A DNA stretch of 61,470 nt from Hydrogenophaga sp. (lineage in GTDB: Bacteria > Pseudomonadota > Gammaproteobacteria > Burkholderiales > Burkholderiaceae_C), in assembly GCF_030656115.1 (NCBI RefSeq), contig NZ_JAUSOO010000052.1, positions 1 through 61,470 of the forward strand. Reading direction: 5' to 3'. The notes beneath the pieces were generated by a model that worked only from the letters and a program-made list of their open reading frames with translations, was not told the DNA's origin and made no database searches. Below are positions 1 through 8,458 of the stretch, in pieces (positions within the stretch are counted from its first letter, which is position 1; every line of letters begins with the position of its first letter). The translations under genes and the position numbers were made by a program.

Positions 1-716
1 CCAACATGGACCCGGCGCACCGCGACCGCATCGCCTTCGTGCGCGTGGCCAGCGGCCACTTTGAGCGCGGCATGAAGCTGCGCGTGGTGCGCAGCGGCAA
101 AGACCTGCGGCCCAACACGGTGGTGAGCTTTTTGAGCCAGCGGCGCGAGCTGCTGGACGAAGCCTTTGCCGGCGACATCATCGGCATCCCGAACCACGGC
201 GTGCTGCAACTGGGCGACACGCTGACCGAAGGCGAGAGCTTGCAAGTCACCGGCCTGCCCTTCTTCGCGCCGGAGATCATCCGCAGCGTGGAAGTGGCCG
301 ACCCGCTGCGCAGCAAGCAGTTGCGCGCGGGTCTGACGCAGTTGGGCGAAGAAGGTGCCATTCAGGTGTTTCGCCCGGTGGCGGGCTCGGTGCTGCTGCT
401 GGGCGCCGTGGGCCAACTCCAGTTTGAGGTGGTGGCGCACCGGCTGGAGCACGAATACGGCGTCAAGGCCCGCATCATGGGCAGCCCTTACCAGGTGGCG
501 CGCTGGGTGACCTGCGCGCCCGAAGACGGTGGCGAGGTGGAGTTGAAAAAATTCATCGACGCCAACAGCCACCGCGTGGCGCTGGACGCGGTGAACGCAC
601 CCACCCTGCTGGTCGACCACGCGGCCACACTGCGCGCGGTGGAGGCGAACTGGCCGAAGATCAAATTCCACGCCATGCGCGAGCACGCGGGTCTGGTGTT
701 TCACAAGAGCATGTGA
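1..716 (+). CDS. prfC: Peptide chain release factor 3 (C-terminal part)
   Basis: This is the 3' end of a gene that begins before the window; the reading frame is open from base 3. RF3 is the translational GTPase that recycles RF1/RF2 from the ribosome after peptide release. The visible ~238 residues match the region after the GTPase domain: a translation-factor beta-barrel segment, then the EF-G-like C-terminal domain with the family stretch GAVGQLQFEVV and the following HRLEHEYGVKA. The protein ends HKSM with a TGA at 714-716. The GTP-binding motifs lie outside the window. Identity is by sequence recognition; RF3 rather than EF-G is supported by the short C-terminal region and the absence of EF-G domain IV. 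Confidence 0.93.
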   Translation, partial: NMDPAHRDRIAFVRVASGHFERGMKLRVVRSGKDLRPNTVVSFLSQRRELLDEAFAGDIIGIPNHGVLQLGDTLTEGESLQVTGLPFFAPEIIRSVEVADPLRSKQLRAGLTQLGEEGAIQVFRPVAGSVLLLGAVGQLQFEVVAHRLEHEYGVKARIMGSPYQVARWVTCAPEDGGEVELKKFIDANSHRVALDAVNAPTLLVDHAATLRAVEANWPKIKFHAMREHAGLVFHKSM

Positions 717-839
717 TTTTCACCCCCCGCGCCGGGCTGAGCCCGCCACCCCCCAGGGGGCCATGCGAGCGGCCCGGCGAAACCGGTTCCGCCACATTCT
801 CGGTTGACGGCCCTTCGCCGCTCTGCCCGCTCGGTGGAT
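717..839. other. GC-rich spacer between convergent prfC and purN
   Basis: A 123-base non-coding gap between two genes that converge. It contains a short GC-rich hairpin (CGGGC-TGA-GCCCG near 731-743) and a CCCCCC/AGGGGG stem followed by GGCCCGGCG-AAAC. The latter partly resembles the dispersed GC-rich repeat at 15601-15669 and 44645-44712, so this may be a decayed copy. No clear U-tract follows, so a terminator role is only possible. Confidence 0.35.
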
Positions 840-1436
840 TTATGCCATTTTTTCCAGCAAACGCTCCACCGCTCGCGGGTAAATCAGATGCTCTTGCGTC
901 AGCACACGCTCGGCCAAGGTCTGCGCTGTGTCGCCCGGCAGCACCGGCACCACCGCTTGTTCCAGAATGTCGCCGTGGTCCAGCTCGGCCGTCACGCGGT
1001 GCACGGTGACGCCAGCAAACTTGCAGCCCATGTCGATGGCGCGCTGGTGGGTGTTGAGCCCGGTGAACGCGGGCAACAGGCTGGGGTGGATGTTGATGAT
1101 GCGACCCGCGTAATGCGCCACGAAACCGGGCGTGAGGATGCGCATGAACCCGGCGAGCACCACCAGCACAGGGTTATGGTGGTCGATAGCGGCCATCAAC
1201 TCGGCATCAAAAGCTTCGCGGCTGGCAAACGCCCTGTGGTCCAGCACGGCGGTGGCGATGCCCTGTTCGCGAGCAAAAACCAGGCCTTGGGCGTCGGCTT
1301 TGTTGCTGATCACAGCCGCCACACGGGCGCCGAATTGTTCTCTCCAGTGGTGTTTTTGAGCGGTCTTCAATATGGCGGCCATGTTGGAGCCGCCGCCGGA
1401 GATCAGAATAACGATGTTTTTGTTCACGCCTGACAT
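840..1436 (-). CDS. purN: Phosphoribosylglycinamide formyltransferase (GART)
   Basis: PurN transfers a formyl group from 10-formyl-THF to GAR, the third step of de novo purine synthesis, in the cytosol. The 198-residue product has the family start [15 protein letters not shown] and the catalytic-region motifs [12 protein letters not shown] and [11 protein letters not shown], followed by [19 protein letters not shown], which carries the conserved His and Asp. The ATG at 1436 (MSGVNKN) is preferred because the frame further upstream does not look like this family and would run into the divergent gene at 1451. The two starts are only 14 bases apart, so each promoter must lie inside the other gene or be very compact. 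Confidence 0.95.
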   Translation of the reverse strand: MSGVNKNIVILISGGGSNMAAILKTAQKHHWREQFGARVAAVISNKADAQGLVFAREQGIATAVLDHRAFASREAFDAELMAAIDHHNPVLVVLAGFMRILTPGFVAHYAGRIINIHPSLLPAFTGLNTHQRAIDMGCKFAGVTVHRVTAELDHGDILEQAVVPVLPGDTAQTLAERVLTQEHLIYPRAVERLLEKMA

Positions 1437-1450
1437 GGCCGAGAAGTGTA

Positions 1451-2170
1451 ATGACCCCAGACCAAGCCCCCGCCCCTCGCTCCCACGATTTCCAACAGCG
1501 CCCCTTGTCTGTGGCTGAGGCCCGCGTGCTGGGCACGCTGATGGAAAAAGCGCGCACCGTACCCGACAGCTACCCACTCACGCTCAACGCGCTGGTCACC
1601 GGCTGCAACCAGAAGTCCAGCCGCGACCCGGTGTTGCAGTTGCCCGACGCGCTGGTGGTGGAGGCGGTGGAGAACCTGCGCCAGCTGAACCTGGTGCTCG
1701 AGACCAGTGGCGGACGCGTCACCCGCTACGAACACAACATCATGCGCGCGGTGGGTGTGCCGTCGCAATCGGCGGTGCTGCTGGGCATGTTGATGCTGCG
1801 CGGCCCGCAAACGGCGGGCGAATTGCGCCTGAACACCGAGCGTTGGTACAAATTTTTGGACATCGCCTCGGTCGATGCGTTTCTGGAAGAGTTGCAAGAC
1901 CGCGCCTTGGAGAAAGGCGGTCCGCTGGTGGTGAAACTGCCGCGTGCACCCGGTGCCCGGGAGCAGCGCTGGGCGCACCTGCTGTGCGGCCCGGTGGACC
2001 TGTCTGCCGTGCACAGTGCCACCGCGCCCACGGGCACCGGCGCCACCGAAGACGATGTGATCGCACTCACCCGCCGTGTATCCACCCTGGAGGACGCTGT
2101 GGCGCTGCTCCAGGACCAGCTGCAAAACCTGCACAAAGAACTCGGCTTGTCGCAGCCCGGACAGGGCTGA
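1451..2170 (+). CDS. YceH/DUF480 family protein (UPF0502)
   Basis: A 239-residue cytosolic protein of the widespread YceH family, built from two winged-helix domains; its exact function is not established. The family signatures are clear: [43 protein letters not shown] (given here in outline only, residues ~20-62) and the second winged helix with [22 protein letters not shown] (residues ~118-139). The C-terminal ~30 residues form a heptad-like helix ([21 protein letters not shown]) that could oligomerise. It is divergent from purN with a 14-base gap. Confidence 0.88.
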   Translation: MTPDQAPAPRSHDFQQRPLSVAEARVLGTLMEKARTVPDSYPLTLNALVTGCNQKSSRDPVLQLPDALVVEAVENLRQLNLVLETSGGRVTRYEHNIMRAVGVPSQSAVLLGMLMLRGPQTAGELRLNTERWYKFLDIASVDAFLEELQDRALEKGGPLVVKLPRAPGAREQRWAHLLCGPVDLSAVHSATAPTGTGATEDDVIALTRRVSTLEDAVALLQDQLQNLHKELGLSQPGQG

Positions 2171-2246
2171 AACGAACGGTCGTGCCAAACTGAAGCTTGA
2201 TTGGCGCAGACCCCGTTCACCCTGCGCCCCACAAGGAGACAACCCC

Positions 2247-3449
2247 ATGGATTTGGCATTCACGCCCGAAGAGCAGGCGTTTCGCGAAGAGATTCGCGCC
2301 TGGGTCAAGGACAACCTGCCCGCCGACATCGCCCACAAGGTGCACAACGCCCTGCGCTTGTCGCGCGACGACATGCAACGCTGGGCCAAGATACTGGGCC
2401 AAAAAGGCTGGCTCGGCCACGGCTGGCCCAAAGAGTTTGGCGGTCCGGGCTGGAACGCGGTGCAGAAACACCTGTTTGAAGAAGAGTGCGCGCTGGCGGG
2501 TGCGCCCCGCGTGGTGCCTTTTGGCCCGGTGATGGTGGCCCCGGTCATCATGGCCTTTGGCAACAAAGCCCAGCAAGAGCGTTTTCTGCCGGGCATTGCC
2601 AGCGGCGAGGTGTGGTGGAGCCAGGGCTACAGCGAACCTGGCTCGGGCTCTGACCTCGCTTCCGTGAAATGCCGTGCCGAGCGCCAGGGTGACACATACA
2701 TCGTCAACGGCCAGAAAACCTGGACCACGCTGGGCCAGTACGGTGAATGGATTTTTTGCCTCGTCCGCACCTCCACCGAAGGCAAGCCACAAACCGGCAT
2801 CAGCTTCCTGCTGATCGACATGACGTCGCCGGGCGTGAGCGTGCGCCCCATCAAGCTGCTGGACGGCGAGTGTGAAGTCAACGAAGTCTGGTTTGACAAC
2901 GTGCAAGTGCCCGCTGAAAACCTGATTGGCGAAGAAAACAAGGGCTGGACCTACGCCAAGCACCTGCTCAGCCACGAACGCACCAACATCGCCGACGTGA
3001 ACCGCGCCAAACGCGAGCTGGAGCGCTTGAAGCGCATCGCCAAGACCGAAGGGGTGTGGGACAGCACCGTAGACGGCCCGTCGGCCGGGCGCTTTCGCGA
3101 CCAGATCGCGCTGCTCGAAGTGGACGTGGTGGCGCTGGAAATGCTGGTGCTGCGCGTGCTGTCGGCCGAAAAATCCGGCAAAAACTCGCTCGACATCGCC
3201 GGTCTGCTCAAGATCAAAGGCAGCGAGATTCAGCAGCGCTACGCCGAACTCATGATGCTGGCGGCCGGACCGTCTGCCCTGCCCTTCATTGAAGAGGCCA
3301 TGGAAGCCGGCTGGCAAGGCAACTTCCCCGGCGGCGAGGTGGCCAACGCGCCGTTGGCATCCACCTACTTCAACATGCGCAAGACCACCATCTATGGCGG
3401 CTCCAACGAAGTGCAGCGCAACATCGTGGCTCAGACCGTGCTCGGCTAA
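2247..3449 (+). CDS. Acyl-CoA dehydrogenase family protein (400 aa)
   Basis: FAD-dependent acyl-CoA dehydrogenase that would introduce a 2,3-double bond into a CoA thioester and pass electrons to ETF. The start at 2247 (MDLAFTPEEQAF) follows AAGGAG at 2233-2238. The N-terminal helical domain, the middle domain (WWSQGYSEPGSGSDLASV, then NGQKTWTT) and the C-terminal helical domain ending TTIYGGSNEVQRNIVAQTVLG are all in family order at normal length. It lies 32 bases upstream of a second, shorter ACAD, and the pair is typical of two-gene heteromeric or sequential ACADs in betaproteobacteria. The substrate cannot be read from the sequence; aromatic, terpenoid or steroid side-chain CoA esters are possible. 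Confidence 0.92.
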   Translation: MDLAFTPEEQAFREEIRAWVKDNLPADIAHKVHNALRLSRDDMQRWAKILGQKGWLGHGWPKEFGGPGWNAVQKHLFEEECALAGAPRVVPFGPVMVAPVIMAFGNKAQQERFLPGIASGEVWWSQGYSEPGSGSDLASVKCRAERQGDTYIVNGQKTWTTLGQYGEWIFCLVRTSTEGKPQTGISFLLIDMTSPGVSVRPIKLLDGECEVNEVWFDNVQVPAENLIGEENKGWTYAKHLLSHERTNIADVNRAKRELERLKRIAKTEGVWDSTVDGPSAGRFRDQIALLEVDVVALEMLVLRVLSAEKSGKNSLDIAGLLKIKGSEIQQRYAELMMLAAGPSALPFIEEAMEAGWQGNFPGGEVANAPLASTYFNMRKTTIYGGSNEVQRNIVAQTVLG

Positions 3450-3481
3450 GCCCCTCGACCAGCTCAAAAACGGAGACACAC

Positions 3482-4597
3482 ATGGATTTCGATTTCAGCG
3501 ATGACCAGGAACAACTGCGCGATGCAGTGCGCAAATGGGTGGACAAGGGTTACGACTTCGAGCGCCGCCGCGGCATCGTGAACGCCGGTGGCTTTGACCG
3601 CGTGGCCTACAACGAACTGGCCGAACTTGGCCTGGCGGGCCTCTACATCAGCGAAGCCGACGGCGGTATGGACATGGGCCCGACCGAGGGCATGCTGGTG
3701 ATGGAGGCACTCGGCCATGGCATCGTGCTGGAGCCCCTGGCCCAAACCCTGATTTGCGGTGGCGTGCTCGGCGCCTACGCGGGTGCCGACCTGAAAGCCG
3801 CCTGGCTGCCCCGCGTGGCCTCGGGTGAGGCGCTGGTGGTGCTGGCACACCAGGAGCGCGCAGCGCGCTACCGGCTGAACGTGTGCACCACCCAGGCGGT
3901 TGAAAACGCAGGAGGCTGGACACTGAGTGGCTGCAAGCACGTGGTGCCCGTGGGTGACCACGCGGAGGCCTTCATCGTGCCCGCCATGGCCTCAGGGCAG
4001 CTGGCGCTCTTTCTGGTGGAGCGCACGGCGGCGGGCGTGACCACCCAGGGCTACCGCACGCAAGACGGTGGGCGTGCTGCCGAAGTGTCGCTTGAGCAGG
4101 CCCCGGGGCAACTCATCACCACCGACGGCCTCACCGCCCTGGAACACGCGGTAGACATCGGCATTGCCGCCACCTGCGCCGAAGCCGTTGGCGTGATGGA
4201 CCAGACCCTGGCGATCACGGTGGACTACATGAACACCCGCAAGCAGTTTGGCGTGGCCATTGCCAGCTTTCAGGCGCTGCGCCACCGCGTGGCCGACATG
4301 AAAATGCAGCTGGAACTGGCCCGCTCCATGAGCTATTACGCCAGCCTGAAGCTGAACGCCCCTGCGGCCGAACGCCGGGCGGCCATGGCCCGGGCCAAGG
4401 TGCAACTGGGCAACTCGATGCGATTTGTGGGCCAGCAGGCGGTGCAGCTGCACGGGGGCATTGGCGTGACCGACGAATACATCGTGAGCCATTACTTCAA
4501 AAAACTCACCCAGTTGGAAATCACCTTTGGCGACACGCTGCACCACCTGGGTGAAGTGTCGGCCCGGATGCAGGACACGGCCGGGGTGTTTGCCTGA
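3482..4597 (+). CDS. Acyl-CoA dehydrogenase family protein (371 aa)
   Basis: The second ACAD of a two-gene unit, starting at 3482 after CGGAGACACAC. MDFDFSDDQEQLRDAVRKWVDK is the usual N-terminal helix. It is shorter than the first enzyme, and its middle domain is poorly conserved: the EPGSGSD loop of the upstream protein is missing and replaced by a sequence with NVCTTQAV. The C-terminal domain keeps TRKQFGVAIASFQALRH, VQLHGGIGVTDEYIVSHYFKKLTQLE. This asymmetry is common in paired ACADs where one subunit is catalytically reduced, so a heteromeric enzyme with the 2247-3449 product is likely (inference). Confidence 0.9.
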   Translation: MDFDFSDDQEQLRDAVRKWVDKGYDFERRRGIVNAGGFDRVAYNELAELGLAGLYISEADGGMDMGPTEGMLVMEALGHGIVLEPLAQTLICGGVLGAYAGADLKAAWLPRVASGEALVVLAHQERAARYRLNVCTTQAVENAGGWTLSGCKHVVPVGDHAEAFIVPAMASGQLALFLVERTAAGVTTQGYRTQDGGRAAEVSLEQAPGQLITTDGLTALEHAVDIGIAATCAEAVGVMDQTLAITVDYMNTRKQFGVAIASFQALRHRVADMKMQLELARSMSYYASLKLNAPAAERRAAMARAKVQLGNSMRFVGQQAVQLHGGIGVTDEYIVSHYFKKLTQLEITFGDTLHHLGEVSARMQDTAGVFA

Positions 4598-4737
4598 GCT
4601 TTGCGACTTGAAGAGGCACTCCACTTTCCAGGGGTGCTTTTCCGTTCCAAGGTGAGACGGGATCACAGAGGCGCTTGCAGACCAGTCTGAAGTCGTTCCT
4701 TAGCGAGTGCACCACCTGAAATATGTGAAATCAACTT

Positions 4738-6942
4738 TTAGCTCGGTGACTGTGGCATCGCACGGATCCACTGCAGCGCCTCGTCGATGGCCAAGTGCTG
4801 GGTTCCAAAGGCTCGGCGCAGCAAGCCGTCTGGAAGTGCCCAATCCCATTTCTCGCGCAGCAGGTTTTTTGTGTCGGCGAGTAGAACATCGATAGGCGGA
4901 GGTTCTTTAAGCCCGAGATCGAACAACACGCCGACAAGGTCCTCTGTCGTTGCCTGACGCTTCAGCACATCCACGCCCGGTCCGGCCGGTGATGCGACAA
5001 ACCCGCGGTAGCGCAACAGGCAGGCAAGCGCTTCGTTGGCCGCATCACCCAGCCAGGTCAACAGGAACACCCGACGACCCTGGTCCAGCACATATGTAGC
5101 AGACAAGCCACGGGCCGTGTAGTTGAGTCGTGCCTCGGCGAGGAAGCGCCTGGCCACGTCGTCCAGATACGCCGGCTGTTCTTGGGAGGCCAAGAGTTCT
5201 CGCATCCTCTGCCGTATGCGCGTGTGGGTTCGTCCTGCACCGCCAGCGAAAAGGGGCTGCGTCCCGCCTGCCGCATGGCTCACATAGATCGCCCTGCGCG
5301 CCTCATCGATGTCCTCCACCTTCCAAGTGCGGCCAGCGAACAGGATTTGCTGACCGACCGCCAGCGATTGCGGCACGGGCAAGGTGCCGAGCGGCTTGCC
5401 GCCCGCGACAAGGCGGAACTCCTCGTCCGAGGCGAACGCCGCGTAGAAAGTGTGGTGATTGACCATCTTTTCGCCAAGCCGCCCATGAAGCAAAACACCC
5501 GACGAATCCTGCATGAGCAGTTCCTTCTGGCCAAGGTGCCGGATCAGCTCGACAAATTCGTCTTGGGTAACACCTGTGAAAGGCGACGCAGGAGCACACA
5601 GCAGCCTATAGAGCTGCCCAATGGTCGCGCCGCCGTTCTGCGCGATGTAGGACAACACTTGCTGGACCAGAGTAGACAGGTGCACGCCCTTCACCACAGG
5701 TGGCTCGAACCACCCTTCCAACAAGAGCGAGATCATGGCAATCATCTGCAGCGTGCCGAGCCGCAGTTCGTCTGCGATCGAGGACTGGCCATCCAGCGCG
5801 TCCTCGACGCAGTAGCCACGCAGAACCGCCGGTTCGCCGTCTCGGCGGCCAGAGCGCCCCAAGCGCTGGCGCAGACTGGCGACAGAGGGGGGTGGACCGA
5901 TCTGCGCCACGCTCTTCACAGCGCCAATGTCAATACCAAGCTCCAGCGTGTTCGTGCAGATGGCGGTCGCAGGACGCTCCTGCTGCTTCAGCGCAGCTTC
6001 CGTCTCGGCTCGAGTTTCCTTGGAAAGACTGCCGTGGTGGGGCCAATACTCGTTCGGCACGCGCCGTGCCTTGCACATTTGGTTGAGCAAGTGGGTGTAG
6101 CGCTCAACCTCACGTCGAGAGTTCGGAAAGACCAGATTATTCGAACCTCGCAAGCATTTGAAGAGGTGTGCCGCGATCTGCGCCGCTGTGACAGGCTCAA
6201 GCGTCTCTCTATCGGCTTCAACGGGCACCACTCGAGGCTCCTCGTATCCCTTCACCAGAATCTTCAGCTCTCCGCCAGACGACCTTGACTCGACCAGTTC
6301 AACAGCCGATCCATAACCAAGACGGAGAAATTCGGCCGCAAGCTCCATATCTCCCAAGGTAGCAGACAGCCCGATGCGAGAAACGCGCCGACCGAGGACG
6401 TGCTCGATGCGGTGCATCAATGATTGCAACTGCTTGCCGCGCTCGGTGCCGATGAAAGCATGCAGTTCGTCGACAACCAGATAGGTCAGGCGCTCGAAGG
6501 TGGAACCGACGGTCGTGCCTCGGTTGCACAACATCGCCTCAAGCGATTCCGGCGTGATTAGCAAGACGCCTTGCCGCTGGGTCAGAAAACGGCTCTTGTC
6601 TGACGCCGAGATATCACCGTGCCACGGCCACACGGGTATTTCGAGTTGCTCGCAGAGTCGATGGAGCCGCCCGAACTGATCGTTGATGAGTGCCTTGAGT
6701 GGGCTGATGTAGACGACAAGGCCCGGAACATTGGCCTGCATCAGGCGGGTCAAGGCTGGAAGGAACGCGGCTTCGGTCTTACCCGCTGCGGTGGCGGCCG
6801 CAACGATGACATCGCGATCTGCCTGGACAATCAGCGGAATCGCTGCTTCCTGCGCATCGCGCAGCGACTCCCAACCTTCGGCCCAGATGAAGCGCTGGAT
6901 GCTCAGGTCGAGCAGGTTAAACGATCTCGATGGGCTGGACAC
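4738..6942 (-). CDS. Lhr/BrxHI-like superfamily 2 helicase
   Basis: A 734-residue SF2 helicase. Visible motifs are a Q-like LRDAQEAAIP (27-36), Walker A ATAAGKTE (50-57), a DEAD-box variant DELH (158-161), motif III GLSATLGD, TNTLELGIDIG, and motif VI QRLGRSGRR (359-367). An Lhr-like C-terminal region of ~350 residues follows. The start is GTG at 6942 (SSPSRSFNL); no upstream ATG is in frame. It is last in a minus-strand operon, 65 bases after the TerB-C gene. The closest family I recognise is the Lhr-type helicase called BrxHI in type 2 BREX/Pgl systems, and the partner ATPase upstream is BrxD-like, which supports this. It likely acts as an ATP-driven DNA translocase or helicase in an anti-phage or genome-maintenance complex (inference). 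Confidence 0.88.
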   Translation of the reverse strand: MSSPSRSFNLLDLSIQRFIWAEGWESLRDAQEAAIPLIVQADRDVIVAAATAAGKTEAAFLPALTRLMQANVPGLVVYISPLKALINDQFGRLHRLCEQLEIPVWPWHGDISASDKSRFLTQRQGVLLITPESLEAMLCNRGTTVGSTFERLTYLVVDELHAFIGTERGKQLQSLMHRIEHVLGRRVSRIGLSATLGDMELAAEFLRLGYGSAVELVESRSSGGELKILVKGYEEPRVVPVEADRETLEPVTAAQIAAHLFKCLRGSNNLVFPNSRREVERYTHLLNQMCKARRVPNEYWPHHGSLSKETRAETEAALKQQERPATAICTNTLELGIDIGAVKSVAQIGPPPSVASLRQRLGRSGRRDGEPAVLRGYCVEDALDGQSSIADELRLGTLQMIAMISLLLEGWFEPPVVKGVHLSTLVQQVLSYIAQNGGATIGQLYRLLCAPASPFTGVTQDEFVELIRHLGQKELLMQDSSGVLLHGRLGEKMVNHHTFYAAFASDEEFRLVAGGKPLGTLPVPQSLAVGQQILFAGRTWKVEDIDEARRAIYVSHAAGGTQPLFAGGAGRTHTRIRQRMRELLASQEQPAYLDDVARRFLAEARLNYTARGLSATYVLDQGRRVFLLTWLGDAANEALACLLRYRGFVASPAGPGVDVLKRQATTEDLVGVLFDLGLKEPPPIDVLLADTKNLLREKWDWALPDGLLRRAFGTQHLAIDEALQWIRAMPQSPS

Positions 6943-7007
6943 AGCTTACCAAGCCTGGGATTTGATCGACGTCTGCGATGTCGGTATGAATGCAGGAGGG
7001 AACGCCT

Positions 7008-8318
7008 TCACGCCAACACCAGTGCCTTTCGAACCTCACCCGCGACGGTCTGGTTCACATCCAGATCACCGTCATCCACGATCAACGCCTCGCCGGCAAG
7101 ATCGAACACTGCCTCGTTGAGGTGCTCCAGAGCCCCGTCAAACATCAAGCCAAGCTCATCAACTCTTCGCTGGATACAGCCCCTGCTCCAATTTGGCTGG
7201 CAGATCAGTTCTGTCAGCAGCGTGAAATGTGCTTCGTCGAGTCCCAACCGGATGTGATTCTGGCTTGCCAAAACGGCAAATGGAGAAACAGCGGTGACAT
7301 TCAATGGCAGCTGATCATCAACATCCTCGACAAACAGACCCGCGAGCAGCACTGACGCAGCGGCATCGTCTTCACGAATTCTTTCGAGACGAGCCCAGTC
7401 CAAAACAAAGTGCCTTTCAGCAACTTCCGTTGCCACAGGAGCGTTGCGCGGATCGCCATGCTCATTCAAAAGTTCTGGACTGCGATCAGCCTCGTTTCCC
7501 TCAATTATCGTGACGGCGACCACATCAGTGTCATCCTGCTCTGGTCGAGGCGGGATGTCCCACGCGCGAGGTTCTGGGTCTATTCCAAGCTGCGGAACCG
7601 TGACAGGATCGTTGTGTCCATCGGGAGCTTGGATAGATACAGGAGCCGCTACCTCTACAGCTGGCGTGTCAGCGGTTTCCGATATGCCGTTTGCCGGTCC
7701 AAGCGATTGGCCCAACTGCACATTCGGCACCATGTCGTGACCAGACAATGAGGATCGACGCTCAGCGTCATCGCAACCGACGGTCGTCCATGAAGGTTCA
7801 GGTTCTTCATGAGCAAGGGGCAAGCCAGCAATCAGTTGAACGGGCGCTGCCCTCAAGGCCCTGAGCGCAACCAGTGCAGCCTGTACCCGCTCACGCTCGC
7901 GGTCGGTCCAGCCCAGACCGTCAAGCGGTAGCGGTCGAGTGGGTGCATGTTCTGTCTCCGTTTGAAAAACGTCCTGACTCTCACGCTTTGACTTCAGCAG
8001 CCCGACCGCACTGATAACCGCTTGGAGTCGAACGATTTGTTTCTGTCGCCCAACAGCGCTGAGCGCTGCTTGTAGTCGAGTTCTTTCCTCTGCCGTCCAA
8101 AGGCTCTGCCTGCGGTTGTACGGATGCAAGGGCAAGGCCTCTTGAGGTCTATCGCTCGACGTGCGGTTCGCATGGTCATCCACCGCATTGAGACATCCGA
8201 TAACGTCAGTTCGCTGCGACGCCATGCGCTGGAGCGCTCGGGTTTCCGCATCGGACTTTGCTTGATCAAGCACCTTCTGCATTTGCAGCCGATCTGCCTC
8301 AGACCATCGTGACTTCAT
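7008..8318 (-). CDS. TerB-C domain protein with three N-terminal Trp-helix repeats
   Basis: A 436-residue protein between the ATPase and the helicase. Residues ~307-432 fit the TerB-C family: LDWARLERIREDD, a short acidic stretch, then LDEAHFTLLTELI-W, ELGLMFDGALEHLNEAVFD-GEALI-DGD. The N-terminal part is unusual, with three related short helices starting with Trp at W5 (WSEADRLQMQKVL), W74 (WTAEERTRLQAAL) and W137 (WTDRERERVQAAL). Residues ~165-305 look disordered and acidic/Pro-rich. No TerB-N or metal-binding TerB domain is visible, and there are no TM segments. The start ATG at 8318 has a strong GGAGGAGG site just upstream. It may be the adaptor or sensor of the three-gene module (inference). 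It is not a tellurite-resistance gene by itself. Confidence 0.75.
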   Translation of the reverse strand: MKSRWSEADRLQMQKVLDQAKSDAETRALQRMASQRTDVIGCLNAVDDHANRTSSDRPQEALPLHPYNRRQSLWTAEERTRLQAALSAVGRQKQIVRLQAVISAVGLLKSKRESQDVFQTETEHAPTRPLPLDGLGWTDRERERVQAALVALRALRAAPVQLIAGLPLAHEEPEPSWTTVGCDDAERRSSLSGHDMVPNVQLGQSLGPANGISETADTPAVEVAAPVSIQAPDGHNDPVTVPQLGIDPEPRAWDIPPRPEQDDTDVVAVTIIEGNEADRSPELLNEHGDPRNAPVATEVAERHFVLDWARLERIREDDAAASVLLAGLFVEDVDDQLPLNVTAVSPFAVLASQNHIRLGLDEAHFTLLTELICQPNWSRGCIQRRVDELGLMFDGALEHLNEAVFDLAGEALIVDDGDLDVNQTVAGEVRKALVLA

Positions 8319-8458
8319 TCATCCTCCTCCACTATGGCATTGGAACATCAGCGATTCATCGATTCATCACCGTTGACGATTTGGCGGTTCCTTTTGCTCG
8401 ACCAAAGTAGATCTTCCATTCACCAACCGATGAAGCAAAACGAAGTCAATGACAGGCT

